Positions 23,036-32,520 of a DNA stretch of 64,000 bases are shown here, piece after piece. The notes under the pieces were generated by a model. It did not search any database. It was not told the DNA's origin and saw only the letters and a list, made by a program, of their open reading frames with translations. A program made the translations under genes and the position numbers. This stretch comes from Streptomyces sp. HUAS ZL42 (GTDB taxonomy: Bacteria > Actinomycetota > Actinomycetes > Streptomycetales > Streptomycetaceae), in assembly GCF_040782645.1 (NCBI RefSeq), contig NZ_CP160403.1, positions 6,359,001-6,423,000 on the forward strand, in the 5' to 3' direction. Each line of letters starts with the position of its first letter. Positions within the stretch are counted from its first letter, which is position 1.

Positions 23036-23066
23036 TTGCCCGCGGTGTACCTCACGGCCGTACACT
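23036..23066 (+). promoter_or_regulatory. Candidate hrcA-dnaJ promoter
   Basis: TTGCCC (23036-23041) and TACACT (23061-23066) are separated by 19 bases. The predicted transcription start near 23073 lies just before the CIRCE element, the usual arrangement for HrcA repression. Confidence 0.5.
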
Positions 23067-23079
23067 GGGCCGGGGAACG

Positions 23080-23106
23080 CTGGCACTCGCGCGCGCAGAG
23101 TGCCAG
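23080..23106. promoter_or_regulatory. CIRCE operator (HrcA binding site)
   Basis: CTGGCACTC, nine bases, then GAGTGCCAG: perfect 9-bp arms with the canonical 9-base spacer. The consensus is TTAGCACTC-N9-GAGTGCTAA; the actinobacterial form has CTGGCACTC. It lies 38 bases before hrcA, implying autoregulation and heat-shock control of hrcA-dnaJ. Confidence 0.95.
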
Positions 23107-23144
23107 GAAAGGCACCAAGGGGACGAGTTCTGGAGGTGTGCGCG

Positions 23145-24161
23145 ATGCTGAGTGAACGCAGGCTTCAGGTGCTCCGCGCCATCGTCCAGGACTATGTGGG
23201 CACCGAGGAGCCGGTGGGGTCGAAGGCGCTCACCGAGCGGCACAACCTCGGCGTGTCCCCGGCGACGGTCCGCAACGACATGGCGGCCCTGGAGGACGAG
23301 GGCTTCATCGCGCAGCCGCACACCAGCGCCGGACGGATCCCGACCGACAAGGGCTACCGGCTCTTCGTCGACAAGCTGGCCGGCGTCAAGCCGATGAGCG
23401 CGCCCGAGCGGCGCGCCATCCAGAACTTCCTCGAGGGGGCCGTCGACCTCGACGACGTGGTGGCGCGTACGGTCCGGCTGCTCGCGCAGCTGACACGGCA
23501 GGTCGCCGTCGTGCAGTACCCGTCGCTCACGCGGTCGACGGTGCGGCACGTGGAGCTGCTCTCGCTCGCCCCCGCGCGCGTGATGCTCGTGCTGATCACG
23601 GACACCGGGCGGGTCGAGCAGCGGATGGTCGACTGCCCCGTGCCCTTCGGCGAGACGTCCCTGGCGGATCTGCGGGCGCGGCTCAACAGCCGGGTCGCCG
23701 GACGCCGGTTCGCCGATGTGCCGCGGCTCGTGGAGGATCTGCCCGAGGCGTTCGACGCGGACGACCGCGGTACGGTCTCGACGGTGCTCTCCACCCTCCT
23801 GGAGACGCTCGTCGAGGAGAACGAGGAGCGGCTGATGATCGGCGGCACCGCCAATCTCACCCGCTTCGGACATGACTTTCCCCTCACCATCCGGCCGGTG
23901 CTCGAGGCGCTGGAGGAGCAGGTCGTGCTCCTCAAACTGCTCGGCGAGGCGAAGGATTCGGGCATGACCGTCCGCATCGGTCACGAGAACGCCCACGAGG
24001 GACTCAACTCCACCTCCGTGGTCTCGGTCGGCTACGGTTCGGGCGGCGAGGCAGTCGCCAAGCTCGGCGTGGTCGGACCGACCCGCATGGATTACCCGGG
24101 AACGATGGGAGCGGTACGCGCAGTGGCACGGTACGTCGGACAGATCCTGGCGGAGTCGTAG
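23145..24161 (+). CDS. hrcA: Heat-inducible transcription repressor HrcA
   Basis: This 338-residue protein starts at ATG 23145 after GGAGGTG at 23132. It has an N-terminal winged helix ([52 protein letters not shown]). The GAF-like HrcA domain and C-terminal [26 protein letters not shown] are both signature segments. It represses chaperone genes by binding CIRCE and needs GroEL for folding. The stop codon is followed directly by the dnaJ GTG. Confidence 0.96.
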   Translation: MLSERRLQVLRAIVQDYVGTEEPVGSKALTERHNLGVSPATVRNDMAALEDEGFIAQPHTSAGRIPTDKGYRLFVDKLAGVKPMSAPERRAIQNFLEGAVDLDDVVARTVRLLAQLTRQVAVVQYPSLTRSTVRHVELLSLAPARVMLVLITDTGRVEQRMVDCPVPFGETSLADLRARLNSRVAGRRFADVPRLVEDLPEAFDADDRGTVSTVLSTLLETLVEENEERLMIGGTANLTRFGHDFPLTIRPVLEALEEQVVLLKLLGEAKDSGMTVRIGHENAHEGLNSTSVVSVGYGSGGEAVAKLGVVGPTRMDYPGTMGAVRAVARYVGQILAES

Positions 24162-25298
24162 GTGGCCACGGACTACTACGCCGTTCTCGGCGTGCGCCGC
24201 GACGCGTCGCAGGAAGAGATCAAGAAGGCCTTCCGGCGGCTCGCACGCGAGCTGCACCCGGACGTCAACCCCGATCCGAAGACCCAGGAGCGGTTCAAGG
24301 AGATCAACGCCGCCTACGAGGTGTTGTCGGACCCGCAGAAGAAGCAGGTCTACGACCTCGGCGGCGATCCGCTCTCGCAGGCCGGCGGCGGTGGCGCGGG
24401 CGGCTTCGGGGCGGGCGGCTTCGGGAACTTCTCCGACATCATGGACGCGTTCTTCGGTACGGCGTCCCAGCGCGGCCCGAGGTCGCGTACGCGGCGCGGC
24501 CAGGACGCGATGATCCGGCTGGAGATCGAGCTCAACGAGGCGGCCTTCGGCACGACCAAGGACATCCAGGTCGACACGGCGATCGTCTGCTCCACCTGCA
24601 ACGGTGAGGGAGCGGCGCCGGGTACCTCCGCGCAGACCTGTGACATGTGCCGCGGCCGTGGTGAGGTCTCCCAGGTGACCCGGTCCTTCCTGGGCCAGGT
24701 CATGACCTCGCGTCCGTGCCCGCAGTGCCAGGGCTTCGGAACCGTCGTTCCGACGCCGTGCCCGGAGTGCGCCGGCGACGGCCGTGTCCGCTCCCGGCGG
24801 ACGCTCACCGTGAAGATCCCGGCCGGTGTCGACAACGGCACGCGGATCCAGCTGGCCGGTGAGGGCGAGGTCGGGCCCGGTGGCGGGCCCGCCGGTGACC
24901 TGTATGTCGAGATCCACGAGCTGCCGCACCCGACCTTCCAGCGGCGCGGGGACGATCTGCACTGCACGGTGACCATCCCGATGACGGCGGCGTCCCTCGG
25001 TACGAAGGTGCCGCTGGAGACGCTCGACGGTCTGGAGGAGGTCGACATCCGGCCCGGCACGCAGTCCGGCCAGTCGATTCCGCTGCACGGGCGGGGCGTC
25101 ACGCATCTGCGGGGCGGCGGGCGCGGTGACCTTGTGGTCCACGTCGAGGTCCAGACCCCGACCAAGCTCGATCCCGAGCAGGAGCGGCTGCTGCGCGAGC
25201 TGGCCAAGCTGCGCGGCGAGGAGCGGCCTCAGGGGCAGTTCCAGCCTGGGCAGCAGGGGCTGTTCTCCCGGTTGAAGGACGCGTTCAACGGTCGCTGA
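24162..25298 (+). CDS. dnaJ: Molecular chaperone DnaJ (second actinobacterial DnaJ)
   Basis: This 378-residue protein starts at GTG 24162, immediately after hrcA. A J domain with HPD ([11 protein letters not shown], about 25-30) is followed by a Gly/Phe-rich linker. The zinc-finger domain has four CxxCxGxG repeats ([32 protein letters not shown]). The C-terminal substrate-binding domain contains [22 protein letters not shown]. It stimulates DnaK. This is the HrcA-linked copy; another dnaJ normally sits with dnaK-grpE-hspR elsewhere. Confidence 0.96.
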   Translation: MATDYYAVLGVRRDASQEEIKKAFRRLARELHPDVNPDPKTQERFKEINAAYEVLSDPQKKQVYDLGGDPLSQAGGGGAGGFGAGGFGNFSDIMDAFFGTASQRGPRSRTRRGQDAMIRLEIELNEAAFGTTKDIQVDTAIVCSTCNGEGAAPGTSAQTCDMCRGRGEVSQVTRSFLGQVMTSRPCPQCQGFGTVVPTPCPECAGDGRVRSRRTLTVKIPAGVDNGTRIQLAGEGEVGPGGGPAGDLYVEIHELPHPTFQRRGDDLHCTVTIPMTAASLGTKVPLETLDGLEEVDIRPGTQSGQSIPLHGRGVTHLRGGGRGDLVVHVEVQTPTKLDPEQERLLRELAKLRGEERPQGQFQPGQQGLFSRLKDAFNGR

Positions 25299-25335
25299 GC
25301 GGGGGTGGCTGGGGGTGGCTGTTTCGCCCTATGGC

Positions 25336-25372
25336 CGCCCACCGCCCGACTCGGTTGGCTGAGAGGTCACCG
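25336..25372. repeat. Dispersed intergenic repeat, copy 1
   Basis: A 37-base stretch with core CCCGACTCGGTTGGCTGAG followed by AGGTCACCG closely matches a stretch after era (52447-52486). It more weakly matches one before the HIT gene (32072-32108). It follows dnaJ and precedes the nitronate monooxygenase gene. Confidence 0.6.
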
Positions 25373-25449
25373 GACGGGCTGATCGTGTCGGCCTGTGCCA
25401 AGGGACAGCCCGATTCGGACTTGTTCGGGGGACGTGACAACATGCCGTC

Positions 25450-26523
25450 ATGTCCTCCGCACTGACCGATCTCTTCCCACATCCGATCGTGCAGGCCCCC
25501 ATGGCGGGCGGTGTCTCCGTCCCGCAGCTCGCTGCCGCCGTGTCCGAGGCGGGCGGGCTCGGGTTCCTCGCGGCCGGGTACAAGACGGCCGACGGCATGT
25601 ACCAGGAGATCAAGCAGCTGCGAGGACTGACCGGCCGTCCCTTCGGCGTGAACCTGTTCCTGCCGCAGCCCGAGTACGCCGAGCCCGCCGCCGTCGAGGT
25701 GTACGCCCACCAGCTGGCCGGCGAGGCCACCTGGTACGCCACGGAGCTCGGCGACCCGGACAGCGGGCGCGACGACGGCTACGACGCCAAGCTCGCGGTG
25801 CTGCTGGACAACCCCGTTCCGGTGGTGTCCTTCCACTTCGGTGTGCCGAGCCGGGAGGCGCTCGACGCCCTCCGTCGCGCCGGCACCCTCACCCTCGTCA
25901 CCGCGACCACGCCGGAGGAGGCCCTCGCCGTGGAGCGGGCCGGCGCCGACGCGGTGATCGTGCAGGGCATCGAGGCCGGCGGCCACCAGGGCACCCATCG
26001 CGACATCCAGGAGAACGACGGCTCCGGTATCGGCCTGCTCTCCCTCGTGGGCCAGGTCCGCGAGGCCGTCGGCCTGCCGATCGTCGCCACCGGCGGGCTG
26101 ATGCGTGGCAGCCAGATCGCCGCCGTCCTCGCCGCGGGCGCGAGCGCGGGACAGCTCGGCACCGCGTTCCTGGCCACCCCCGAGTCGGGCGCCCACGCCG
26201 TGCACAAGCAGGCGCTGACCGACCCGCTGTTCGTCCGTACCGAGCTGACCCGCGCCTTCTCCGGGCGCCCCGCCCGCGGACTGGTCAACCGCTTCCTGCG
26301 CGAGCACGGCCCGTACGCGCCCGCCGCCTACCCGCAGGTCCACCACATGACCTCGCCACTGCGCAAGGCGGCGGCCAAGGCGGGCGACGCGCAGGGCATG
26401 GCGCTGTGGGCGGGGCAGGGCCACCGGATGGCCAGGGACCTGCCCGCCGGGCAGCTGGTCGAGGTGCTGATCGCCGAACTCGACGCGGCCAGGGCGTCGT
26501 TGTCGCGGGGCGAGACCCGATGA
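25450..26523 (+). CDS. Nitronate monooxygenase family flavoprotein
   Basis: This 357-residue TIM-barrel FMN enzyme contains PHPIVQAPMAGGVSVPQLAAAVSEAGGLGFLAAGY at the N-terminus, FHFGVPSREALDALRRAG, the QGIEAGGHQGTH motif typical of class I nitronate monooxygenases, and ATGGLMRGSQIAAVLAAGASAGQLGTAF for phosphate binding. It oxidises alkyl nitronates such as propionate 3-nitronate. Its stop overlaps rsmE by ATGA, so the two are co-translated. Confidence 0.92.
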   Translation: MSSALTDLFPHPIVQAPMAGGVSVPQLAAAVSEAGGLGFLAAGYKTADGMYQEIKQLRGLTGRPFGVNLFLPQPEYAEPAAVEVYAHQLAGEATWYATELGDPDSGRDDGYDAKLAVLLDNPVPVVSFHFGVPSREALDALRRAGTLTLVTATTPEEALAVERAGADAVIVQGIEAGGHQGTHRDIQENDGSGIGLLSLVGQVREAVGLPIVATGGLMRGSQIAAVLAAGASAGQLGTAFLATPESGAHAVHKQALTDPLFVRTELTRAFSGRPARGLVNRFLREHGPYAPAAYPQVHHMTSPLRKAAAKAGDAQGMALWAGQGHRMARDLPAGQLVEVLIAELDAARASLSRGETR

Positions 26524-27260
26524 CCGCGCCCGTCTTCGTCGTCGAGCACTTCCGTGCCGGCGGTGGTGGGCAGTACGTCCTCGACGGGCCCGAAGGGCGG
26601 CACGCCGTCTCCGTGAAGCGGCTGCGGCCCGGCGAGACGGTCGTCCTCACCGACGGCAAGGGCCGCTGGTCGGACTGCGACGTCGTCGGCACCGAGGGCA
26701 AGGACCGGCTGATCGTCCATATGACCTCGGTGTCCGAGGAGCCCCCGGAGTCCCCGCGGATCACCGTCGTGCAGGCCCTGCCCAAGGGCGACCGTGGTGA
26801 ACTCGCCGTCGAGACCATGACCGAGACCGGCGTCGACGCCATCGTGCCGTGGGCCGCCGCCCGCTGCATCACCCAGTGGAAGGGCGAACGCGGACTGAAG
26901 GCGCTCGCCAAGTGGCGGTCGACGGCCCGCGAGGCCGGCAAGCAGTCCCGGCGGGTCCGCTTCCCCGAGGTCGCCGACGCGGCGAGCACCAAGCAGGTCG
27001 CGGCGCTCCTCGCCGAGGCCGACTTCGCCGCCGTACTGCACGAGAGCGGGGACGAACCGCTGGCCACGGTCGAACTGCCGTCCTCCGGAGAGATCGTGCT
27101 GGTCGTCGGGCCCGAAGGGGGCGTGGCCCCCGAGGAGTTGGCGCTCTTCGAGGAGGCCGGCGCGCAGGCGTACCGACTCGGGCCCACCGTGCTGCGCACG
27201 TCGACCGCCGGTACGGCGGCGGCCGCCCTGCTGCTCGGCCGCTCCGGCCGCTGGTCCTGA
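26520..27260 (+). CDS. rsmE: 16S rRNA (uracil1498-N3)-methyltransferase
   Basis: This 246-residue SPOUT-class methyltransferase has an N-terminal PUA-like domain (HFRAGGGGQYVLDGPEGRHAVSVKRLRPGE). The C-terminal knot contains LVVGPEGGVAPEELALFEEAGA and RLGPTVLRTSTAG, the RsmE SAM-binding loops. It methylates U1498 of 16S rRNA. The ATG overlaps the preceding stop. An upstream in-frame extension antisense to other sequence is ignored. Confidence 0.94.
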   Translation: MTAPVFVVEHFRAGGGGQYVLDGPEGRHAVSVKRLRPGETVVLTDGKGRWSDCDVVGTEGKDRLIVHMTSVSEEPPESPRITVVQALPKGDRGELAVETMTETGVDAIVPWAAARCITQWKGERGLKALAKWRSTAREAGKQSRRVRFPEVADAASTKQVAALLAEADFAAVLHESGDEPLATVELPSSGEIVLVVGPEGGVAPEELALFEEAGAQAYRLGPTVLRTSTAGTAAAALLLGRSGRWS

Positions 27261-27276
27261 CGTCAGGGAGAGAACC

Positions 27277-27669
27277 GTGGAACTTGCTCAGGTACGGCTG
27301 CTCGTCACCGACTTCGCCGCCTGCTACCACTTCTACGCCGAAGTCCTCGGCCTCAAGCCCCAGTCGGGGGCGACGAGCGGGCCGTACGAGAAGTTCAGTC
27401 CCGCCACCGGCGCCGCGGGCATCGCCCTGCAGGACCGTTCGATGATGGCCGAGGTCCTCGGTGAGCTGGGCGACTCGGCGACCGGTCACCGCTCCCTGGT
27501 GGTCCTGCGCGTCGACCACCTGGACACGTACTGCGAGGAGATCGCCGGCCGGGGCGCGGCCCTGATCCACGGCCCGGCCCCCATGACGGACCGCATGCGC
27601 GTCGCCCACCTCAAGGACCCGGAGGGCAATCTGGTGGAACTCCAGGAGTGGCTGCTGCTGCGCACCTGA
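27277..27669 (+). CDS. VOC-family (glyoxalase/dioxygenase superfamily) protein
   Basis: This 130-residue single vicinal-oxygen-chelate module starts at GTG 27277 behind GGGAGAGAA. It shows two beta-alpha-beta-beta-beta repeats: VRLLVTDFAACYHFYAEVLGLKPQ, and LVVLRVDHLDTYCEEIAGRG...HLKDPEGNLVELQEW with the C-terminal Glu metal ligand. Substrate unknown; the family includes glyoxalases and antibiotic resistance proteins. It is 16 bases downstream of rsmE. The 3' end overlaps the next, opposite-strand gene by 59 bases. Confidence 0.88.
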   Translation: MELAQVRLLVTDFAACYHFYAEVLGLKPQSGATSGPYEKFSPATGAAGIALQDRSMMAEVLGELGDSATGHRSLVVLRVDHLDTYCEEIAGRGAALIHGPAPMTDRMRVAHLKDPEGNLVELQEWLLLRT

Positions 27670-28048
27670 CGACGACGGATGCGAACAGCTCCCAGCCGTC
27701 CACCTCGGCGGACCCCGCCAGGAGCCCGCGCCGCCGCGCCTCGTCGACGAATGCGCGTACGACACCGGGCTCGTGCAGGTTGAGCACGCCGTCGTTGGTG
27801 CACACGCAGCCCGAGGGCAGGTACCCGTCGGCGATCCCGCGCCCCTCGCCCTCCCGGAAGACGATCCGGGTGACGGCACCGTCCCGGTGCAGGCTGCGCA
27901 CCTCGCTGCAGGGCTCGCCGCCGCCGTGCCGGTGACGGACGTTCCACACAAAGACGGTCCGCTCGTCGACCACGAGTCTTCTGAGCCGGCGTTCGTATCG
28001 CATCCGTTCAGGCCAGGCGCCGGGCACCGTCGGTACGCTGATCGTCAA
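27611..28048 (-). CDS. Hypothetical protein
   Basis: This 145-residue frame starts with TTG 28048 behind a GAGGA; an internal ATG at 28003 (MRYERRLRRLVVDER) is an alternative. The sequence has regular beta strands (RTVFVWNVRHRH, AVTRIVFREGEGRGIADGYLP), paired Cys residues and a Pro-rich tail. There is no recognised domain or membrane segment. The unusual C-terminus (ATPGVPPDCPPGP) is read antisense to the VOC gene. Real gene likely, function unknown. Confidence 0.55.
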   Translation of the reverse strand: MTISVPTVPGAWPERMRYERRLRRLVVDERTVFVWNVRHRHGGGEPCSEVRSLHRDGAVTRIVFREGEGRGIADGYLPSGCVCTNDGVLNLHEPGVVRAFVDEARRRGLLAGSAEVDGWELFASVVVRCAAAATPGVPPDCPPGP

Positions 28049-28158
28049 GGGTCCTCTGCGCGCGGGTAGTTGGGTGACAATCGATCGTGACCCGAGAGGG
28101 CGGCGAGTGGCCGTATGCGCCCTACCGTGCCGACCGGGTCAGTGGCAGGCTGTCCTCC

Positions 28159-28719
28159 ATGGGGGCGTTGAGGCGGATTTGGCGTCGGCCGCGTGCGGCC
28201 CGTGTGGCCGCTGTGGCCGGGCTCGCGATCGTGGCCGTGGGCGGAGCCGTGGCGTGCGAGCCCGGTGGGCTCAGTTCCGCGGCGGTGGCGTACACCACCG
28301 ACCAGACCGCGACGAAGGAACTCGAGCGGCAGCACGTCGACGTGCGCTGGCTCAGCTGCACCGCCAACTACGGCAACGGCAAGGTCTACACGCCCGGCAA
28401 GTCCTCGCCCTCCGCCACCGAGGAAACCGTCGCCACCGTCGACTGCCAGGGCCAGACCGACGACGGCAAGGACATCACCGTCACCGGCAAGGTCACCCGT
28501 GCGGTCGACGGCGCGTGCGTACGCGGGGACCTCACCGCCAAGGTGGACGGCAAGGTGTTGTTCCACGTCAACGGGCTCGGCGACTGCAACGCGACCCCCT
28601 CGCCGGTCAATCCGCCCGGCAACGGGGGCGGCCGGCCCGGGCCGACCGTCACCGTGACCGTCACCAAGACCATCTGGTGCCAGGGCGACCCGCAGTGCCG
28701 GCCCGTGGAGGGCAAGTGA
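28159..28719 (+). CDS. Secreted or lipid-anchored hypothetical protein
   Basis: The protein is 186 residues from ATG 28159; an upstream GTG at 28087 would add 24 residues. An Arg-rich n-region (RRIWRRPRAAR) precedes a hydrophobic segment (VAAVAGLAIVAVGGAVAC) that ends in a possible lipobox (AVAC). The mature part has four more Cys residues, a central beta-rich domain (ITVTGKVTRAVDGACVRGDLTAKVDGKVLFHVNGLGDC), then a Pro/Gly linker and a final CQGDPQC pair. Domain not recognised. An extracytoplasmic role is inferred from the leader. Confidence 0.72.
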   Translation: MGALRRIWRRPRAARVAAVAGLAIVAVGGAVACEPGGLSSAAVAYTTDQTATKELERQHVDVRWLSCTANYGNGKVYTPGKSSPSATEETVATVDCQGQTDDGKDITVTGKVTRAVDGACVRGDLTAKVDGKVLFHVNGLGDCNATPSPVNPPGNGGGRPGPTVTVTVTKTIWCQGDPQCRPVEGK

Positions 28720-28785
28720 GCAAGCGACCTCGCTAAGTGATCCAAAGCCCTGTCCGCGGACGTCGTCCCTGCATATGGTGATCGC

Positions 28786-31700
28786 GTGACACAGTCGGCA
28801 GCGCTTTCTTCCTATCTCCGGTTCCCTCACCTGCACGGTGAACTGGTCGCCTTCACCGCCGAGGACGACGTCTGGCTGGCCCCCCTCGACGGCGGCCGGG
28901 CCTGGCGGGTCAGCGCCGACAACGTGCCGGTGACCATGCCGCGCATCTCGCCGGACGGCACCACGGTCGCCTGGACGTCCGTCCGTGACGGCGCCCCCGA
29001 GGTGCACACCGCCCCCGCCGACGGCGGGCCCTCCACCCGCCTGACGTACTGGGGGAGCAACAAGACCCAGGTGCGCGGCTGGACCCCGGACGGCCACGTC
29101 CTCGCGCTCAGCACCCACGGCCAGGCGAGTCTGCGCCGCACCTGGGCCCGCGCCGTCCCGCTCGACGGCGGACCGGCCACCACCCTGCCGTACGGGCCGG
29201 TCGGCGACGTCGCCCACGGCCCGCACACCGTGCTGCTGTCCGCGCCCATGGGGCGCGAGGCCGCCTGGTGGAAGCGGTACCGGGGCGGTACGGCGGGCAA
29301 GTTGTGGATCGACCGGGACGGTGATGGTGAGTTCGTACGCCTTCACCAGGAGCTCGACGGGAACATCGAGTACCCCGTGTGGGTGGGGGAGCGCCTCGCC
29401 TTCCTGTCCGATCACGAGGGCACCGGAGCGCTGTACTCCTCCCTCGCCGACGGATCCGACCTGCGGCGCCACACCCCCCTCGACGGCTTCTACGCCCGGC
29501 ATGCCGCGAGTGACGGCACCCGTGTCGTGTACGCCTCCGCCGGTGAACTCCTGCTGCTCGACGACCTGGACGGCGCCGAGCCGCGCCCGCTCGAGGTCCG
29601 GCTCGGCGGGCAGCGCACCGACCGGCGGCCGTTCCCGGTGACCGCGTCCCGCTGGTTCGGGTCCGGGTCCCCCGACCACACAGCGCGCGGCAGCGCGGTC
29701 GCCGTGCGCGGATCGGTGCACTGGGTCACCCACCGCTCCGGGCCCGCACGCGCGCTCGCCTCCGAGCCGGGCGTACGGGCCCGGCTGCCGCGCACCTTCC
29801 GCGCCGAGGGCGAGGAGTGGGTGGTGTGGGTGACGGACGCCGAGGGCGCGGATGCCCTGGAGTTCGCTCCCGCGACCGGTCTCGCGCCCGGCGCGACCCC
29901 GCGCCGCCTCGCCGCCGGACGGCTCGGCCGGGTCCTGGAGCTCGCCATGGCGCCCGACGGCAGCCGCGCAGCCGTCGCCGCGCACGACGGACGGCTGCTG
30001 CTCGTCGAGCGGGAGACCGGCGAGGTCCGTGAGGTCGACCGCAGCACGGACGGCGAGGTGTCGGGGCTGGTCTTCTCACCGGACTCGGCCTGGCTCGCGT
30101 GGTCGCACCCGGGACACCGCCCGCTCAGCCAGCTCAAGCTCGCCAACACCACCGACCTGTCGGTCACCGAGGCGACCCCGCTGCGCTTCCAGGACTACGA
30201 CCCCGCGTTCACCCCCGACGGCAAGCACCTCGCCTTCCTGTCGACCCGATCCTTCGACCCGGTCTACGACGAGCACGTCTTCGACCTGGCCTTCGTGGTC
30301 GGCTCCCGCCCCCACCTCATCACCCTGGCGGCCACCACACCGTCCCCCTTCGGCCCGCACCGGCACGGCCGCCCCTCCGAGGCCCCCGACAAGGACGAGA
30401 CGCCCGACAGCGAGGGCGCCCCGACCACCCGCATCGACATCGAGGGCCTCGCCGACCGGATCGTCCCGTTCCCGGTCGAGGCCGCCCGCTACACCAACCT
30501 GCGCGCCGCCAAGGACGGTGTGCTGTGGCTGCGCCACCCGGTGCGCGGTGTCCTCGGCGCCTCCCGGGCCACCCCGGACGACCCCGACCCGCACACCGAG
30601 CTGGAGCGCTACGACCTGGTCCAGCAGCGCATCGAGCACCTCGCCGCCGACGCCGACCACTTCGAGGTCAGCGGCGACGGCAAGCGGCTGCTGCTGTGGT
30701 CCGACGGCAAGCTGAAGGTCGTCCCCAGCGACCGGCGCGCCTCCGGCGACGACGACAGTGACACCAACATCACCGTCGACCTCGGGCGGGTACGCCAGAC
30801 GATCGACCCGGCCGCCGAGTGGCGGCAGATGTTCGACGAGACCGGCCGCATCATGCGGGACAACTTCTGGCGCGCCGACATGGGCGGCGTCGACTGGGAC
30901 GGCGTACTCGACCGCTACCGGCCCGTCGTGGAGCGGGTGGCGACCCACGACGACCTCGTCGACCTGCTGTGGGAGGTGCACGGCGAGCTCGGCACGTCGC
31001 ACGCGTACGTCATGCCGCGCGGCGGATACGGCCGCGGCGCCCGGCAGGGACTGCTCGGCGCCGACATCTCCCGGCACGAGGACGGCAGTTGGCGCATCGA
31101 CCGCGTCCTGCCCGCGGAGACGTCCGACCCCGACGCCCGCTCCCCGCTCACCGCGCCCGGCGTCGCGGTGCGCGCCGGTGACGCGATCGTGGCCGTGGGC
31201 GGGCAGCCGGTGGACCCGGTGGCCGGGCCCGGGCCGTTGCTCGTCGGTACGGCGGGCAAGGCGATCGAGCTGACCATTTCGCCGGCCGGAGGGGGCGAGG
31301 TACGGCACGCGGTCGTCGTGCCCGTCGCCGACGAGGAGCCGCTGCGGTATCACGCGTGGGTGGCGGACCGGCGGGCGTACGTCCATGAGAAGTCCGGCGG
31401 GCGGCTGGGGTATCTGCATGTGCCGGACATGCAGGCGCCCGGCTGGGCCCAGATCCACCGTGACCTGCGGGTCGAGGTGGCGCGGGAGGGACTGGTCGTC
31501 GACGTCCGGGAGAACCGGGGCGGGCACACCTCGCAGCTCGTCGTGGAGAAGCTGGCGCGGCGGATCGTCGGCTGGGACCTGCCGCGCGGCATGCGGCCGG
31601 TCAGCTATCCGGAGGACGCGCCGCGCGGGCCCGTCGTCGCCGTGGCCAACGAGTTCTCCGGGTCCGACGGGGACATCGTCAACGCGGCGATCAAGGCGCT

Positions 31701-31986
31701 GGGGATCGGGCCCGTGGTCGGGACGCGGACGTGGGGCGGGGTGATCGGGATCGACAGCCGGTACCGGCTGGTGGACGGGACGCTGATCACGCAGCCGAAG
31801 TACGCGTTCTGGCTCGAGGGGTACGAGTGGGGCGTGGAGAACCACGGGGTGGATCCGGACGTGGAGGTGGTGCAGCGGCCGCAGGACTGGGCGGCGGGGA
31901 GGGATGTCCAGCTGGACGAGGCGGTGCGGTTGGCGTTGGCGGCGCTGGAGTCGACCCCGGCCAAGACGCCCCCTGCGCTGCCGTGA
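28786..31986 (+). CDS. Tricorn-protease homologue (S41 family serine peptidase)
   Basis: This 1066-residue protein starts at GTG 28786. The N-terminal two thirds are beta-propeller repeats of the TolB/tricorn type (PRISPDGTTVAWTS, WTPDGHVLALS, FSPDSAWLAWSHPG). A helical C1 domain (about 690-760, EWRQMFDETGRIMRDNFWRADMGGVDW), a PDZ domain (about 765-850) and the S41 core follow. The core includes ENRGGHTSQLVVEKLARR and the nucleophile Ser960 in EFSGSDGDIV. Tricorn degrades oligopeptides released by the proteasome. There is no signal peptide, so it is cytoplasmic. The C-terminal coding end is partly duplicated just downstream. Confidence 0.95.
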   Translation: MTQSAALSSYLRFPHLHGELVAFTAEDDVWLAPLDGGRAWRVSADNVPVTMPRISPDGTTVAWTSVRDGAPEVHTAPADGGPSTRLTYWGSNKTQVRGWTPDGHVLALSTHGQASLRRTWARAVPLDGGPATTLPYGPVGDVAHGPHTVLLSAPMGREAAWWKRYRGGTAGKLWIDRDGDGEFVRLHQELDGNIEYPVWVGERLAFLSDHEGTGALYSSLADGSDLRRHTPLDGFYARHAASDGTRVVYASAGELLLLDDLDGAEPRPLEVRLGGQRTDRRPFPVTASRWFGSGSPDHTARGSAVAVRGSVHWVTHRSGPARALASEPGVRARLPRTFRAEGEEWVVWVTDAEGADALEFAPATGLAPGATPRRLAAGRLGRVLELAMAPDGSRAAVAAHDGRLLLVERETGEVREVDRSTDGEVSGLVFSPDSAWLAWSHPGHRPLSQLKLANTTDLSVTEATPLRFQDYDPAFTPDGKHLAFLSTRSFDPVYDEHVFDLAFVVGSRPHLITLAATTPSPFGPHRHGRPSEAPDKDETPDSEGAPTTRIDIEGLADRIVPFPVEAARYTNLRAAKDGVLWLRHPVRGVLGASRATPDDPDPHTELERYDLVQQRIEHLAADADHFEVSGDGKRLLLWSDGKLKVVPSDRRASGDDDSDTNITVDLGRVRQTIDPAAEWRQMFDETGRIMRDNFWRADMGGVDWDGVLDRYRPVVERVATHDDLVDLLWEVHGELGTSHAYVMPRGGYGRGARQGLLGADISRHEDGSWRIDRVLPAETSDPDARSPLTAPGVAVRAGDAIVAVGGQPVDPVAGPGPLLVGTAGKAIELTISPAGGGEVRHAVVVPVADEEPLRYHAWVADRRAYVHEKSGGRLGYLHVPDMQAPGWAQIHRDLRVEVAREGLVVDVRENRGGHTSQLVVEKLARRIVGWDLPRGMRPVSYPEDAPRGPVVAVANEFSGSDGDIVNAAIKALGIGPVVGTRTWGGVIGIDSRYRLVDGTLITQPKYAFWLEGYEWGVENHGVDPDVEVVQRPQDWAAGRDVQLDEAVRLALAALESTPAKTPPALP

Positions 31987-32037
31987 CCGTCCCGTCGGCC
32001 CCGGCCAATACGCCGCCCGCGCTGTCGTGACCGTCCC
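31955..32037. repeat. Imperfect tandem duplication of the tricorn gene 3' end
   Basis: Bases 31955-31993 and 31999-32037 match at about 35 of 39 positions with a 44-base offset. The first copy encodes the last residues (PAKTPPALP-stop). The second would encode PANTPPALS-stop in another frame. A small local duplication outside the present gene. Confidence 0.75.
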
Positions 32038-32068
32038 AGGGGGCTCCCGCCCCCGGGACCCCCGGCCC
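32038..32068. terminator. GC-rich hairpin terminator after tricorn gene
   Basis: AGGGGGCTCCCGCCCCCGGGACCCCC region: GGGGGC pairs with GCCCCC around a three-base loop, about 50 bases after the stop codon. This is a common Streptomyces intergenic hairpin type. Confidence 0.5.
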
Positions 32069-32071
32069 ATG

Positions 32072-32108
32072 CCCACCCACCACCGACTCGGTCGGACAGC
32101 CAGTCACC
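32072..32108. repeat. Dispersed intergenic repeat, diverged copy
   Basis: CCCACCCACCACCGACTCGG is followed by a decayed remainder. It resembles 25336-25372 and 52447-52486 in its first half. It lies between the tricorn gene and the HIT gene. Confidence 0.4.
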
Positions 32109-32160
32109 TCTCGATACGATGCCCCCGTAAGAGATCAACCCGGCCTGAGGAGGCACACGC

Positions 32161-32514
32161 ATGGCAGGGGAGCCGCAGGACGACTGCCTGTTCTGCAAGA
32201 TCGTCGAAGGTCATGTCCCGGCGACGATCGTCCGCGAGACGGAGACGACCGTCGCGTTCCGTGACATCAACCCCCAGGCGCCCACCCACGTCCTGGTGAT
32301 CCCCAAGGCGCACTACAAGGACGCTGCCGAGCTGGCCACCGTCGAACCCGCCCTCGCCGCGGACGTCCTGCGCGAGTCCCAGGCCGTTGCCGACGAGGAC
32401 AAGCTGGACAGCTACCGCATCGTCTTCAACACGGGCACCGGCGCGGGCCAGACCGTCTGGCACGCGCACGCCCACGTGCTGGGCGGCCGCGGCCTGCAGT
32501 GGCCCCCCGGGTAA
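32161..32514 (+). CDS. HIT-family nucleotide-binding hydrolase (HINT-like)
   Basis: This 117-residue protein has the N-terminal zinc-type motif DDCLFCKIVEGHVPATIV, the core DINPQAPTHVLVIPKAHY, and the histidine triad His101-x-His103-x-His105 (VWHAHAHVLGGRGLQWPPG). It hydrolyses adenosine 5'-phosphoramidates and related aminoacyl-AMPs. It has a good GGAGG at about 32148. RNase Z follows after six bases, so the two are co-transcribed. Confidence 0.95.
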   Translation: MAGEPQDDCLFCKIVEGHVPATIVRETETTVAFRDINPQAPTHVLVIPKAHYKDAAELATVEPALAADVLRESQAVADEDKLDSYRIVFNTGTGAGQTVWHAHAHVLGGRGLQWPPG

Positions 32515-32520
32515 GACGAC

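Noticed and set aside
28045..29985. 646-codon minus-strand frame
   Set aside because: Antisense to the tricorn gene, His/Arg/Gly-rich with no motif.
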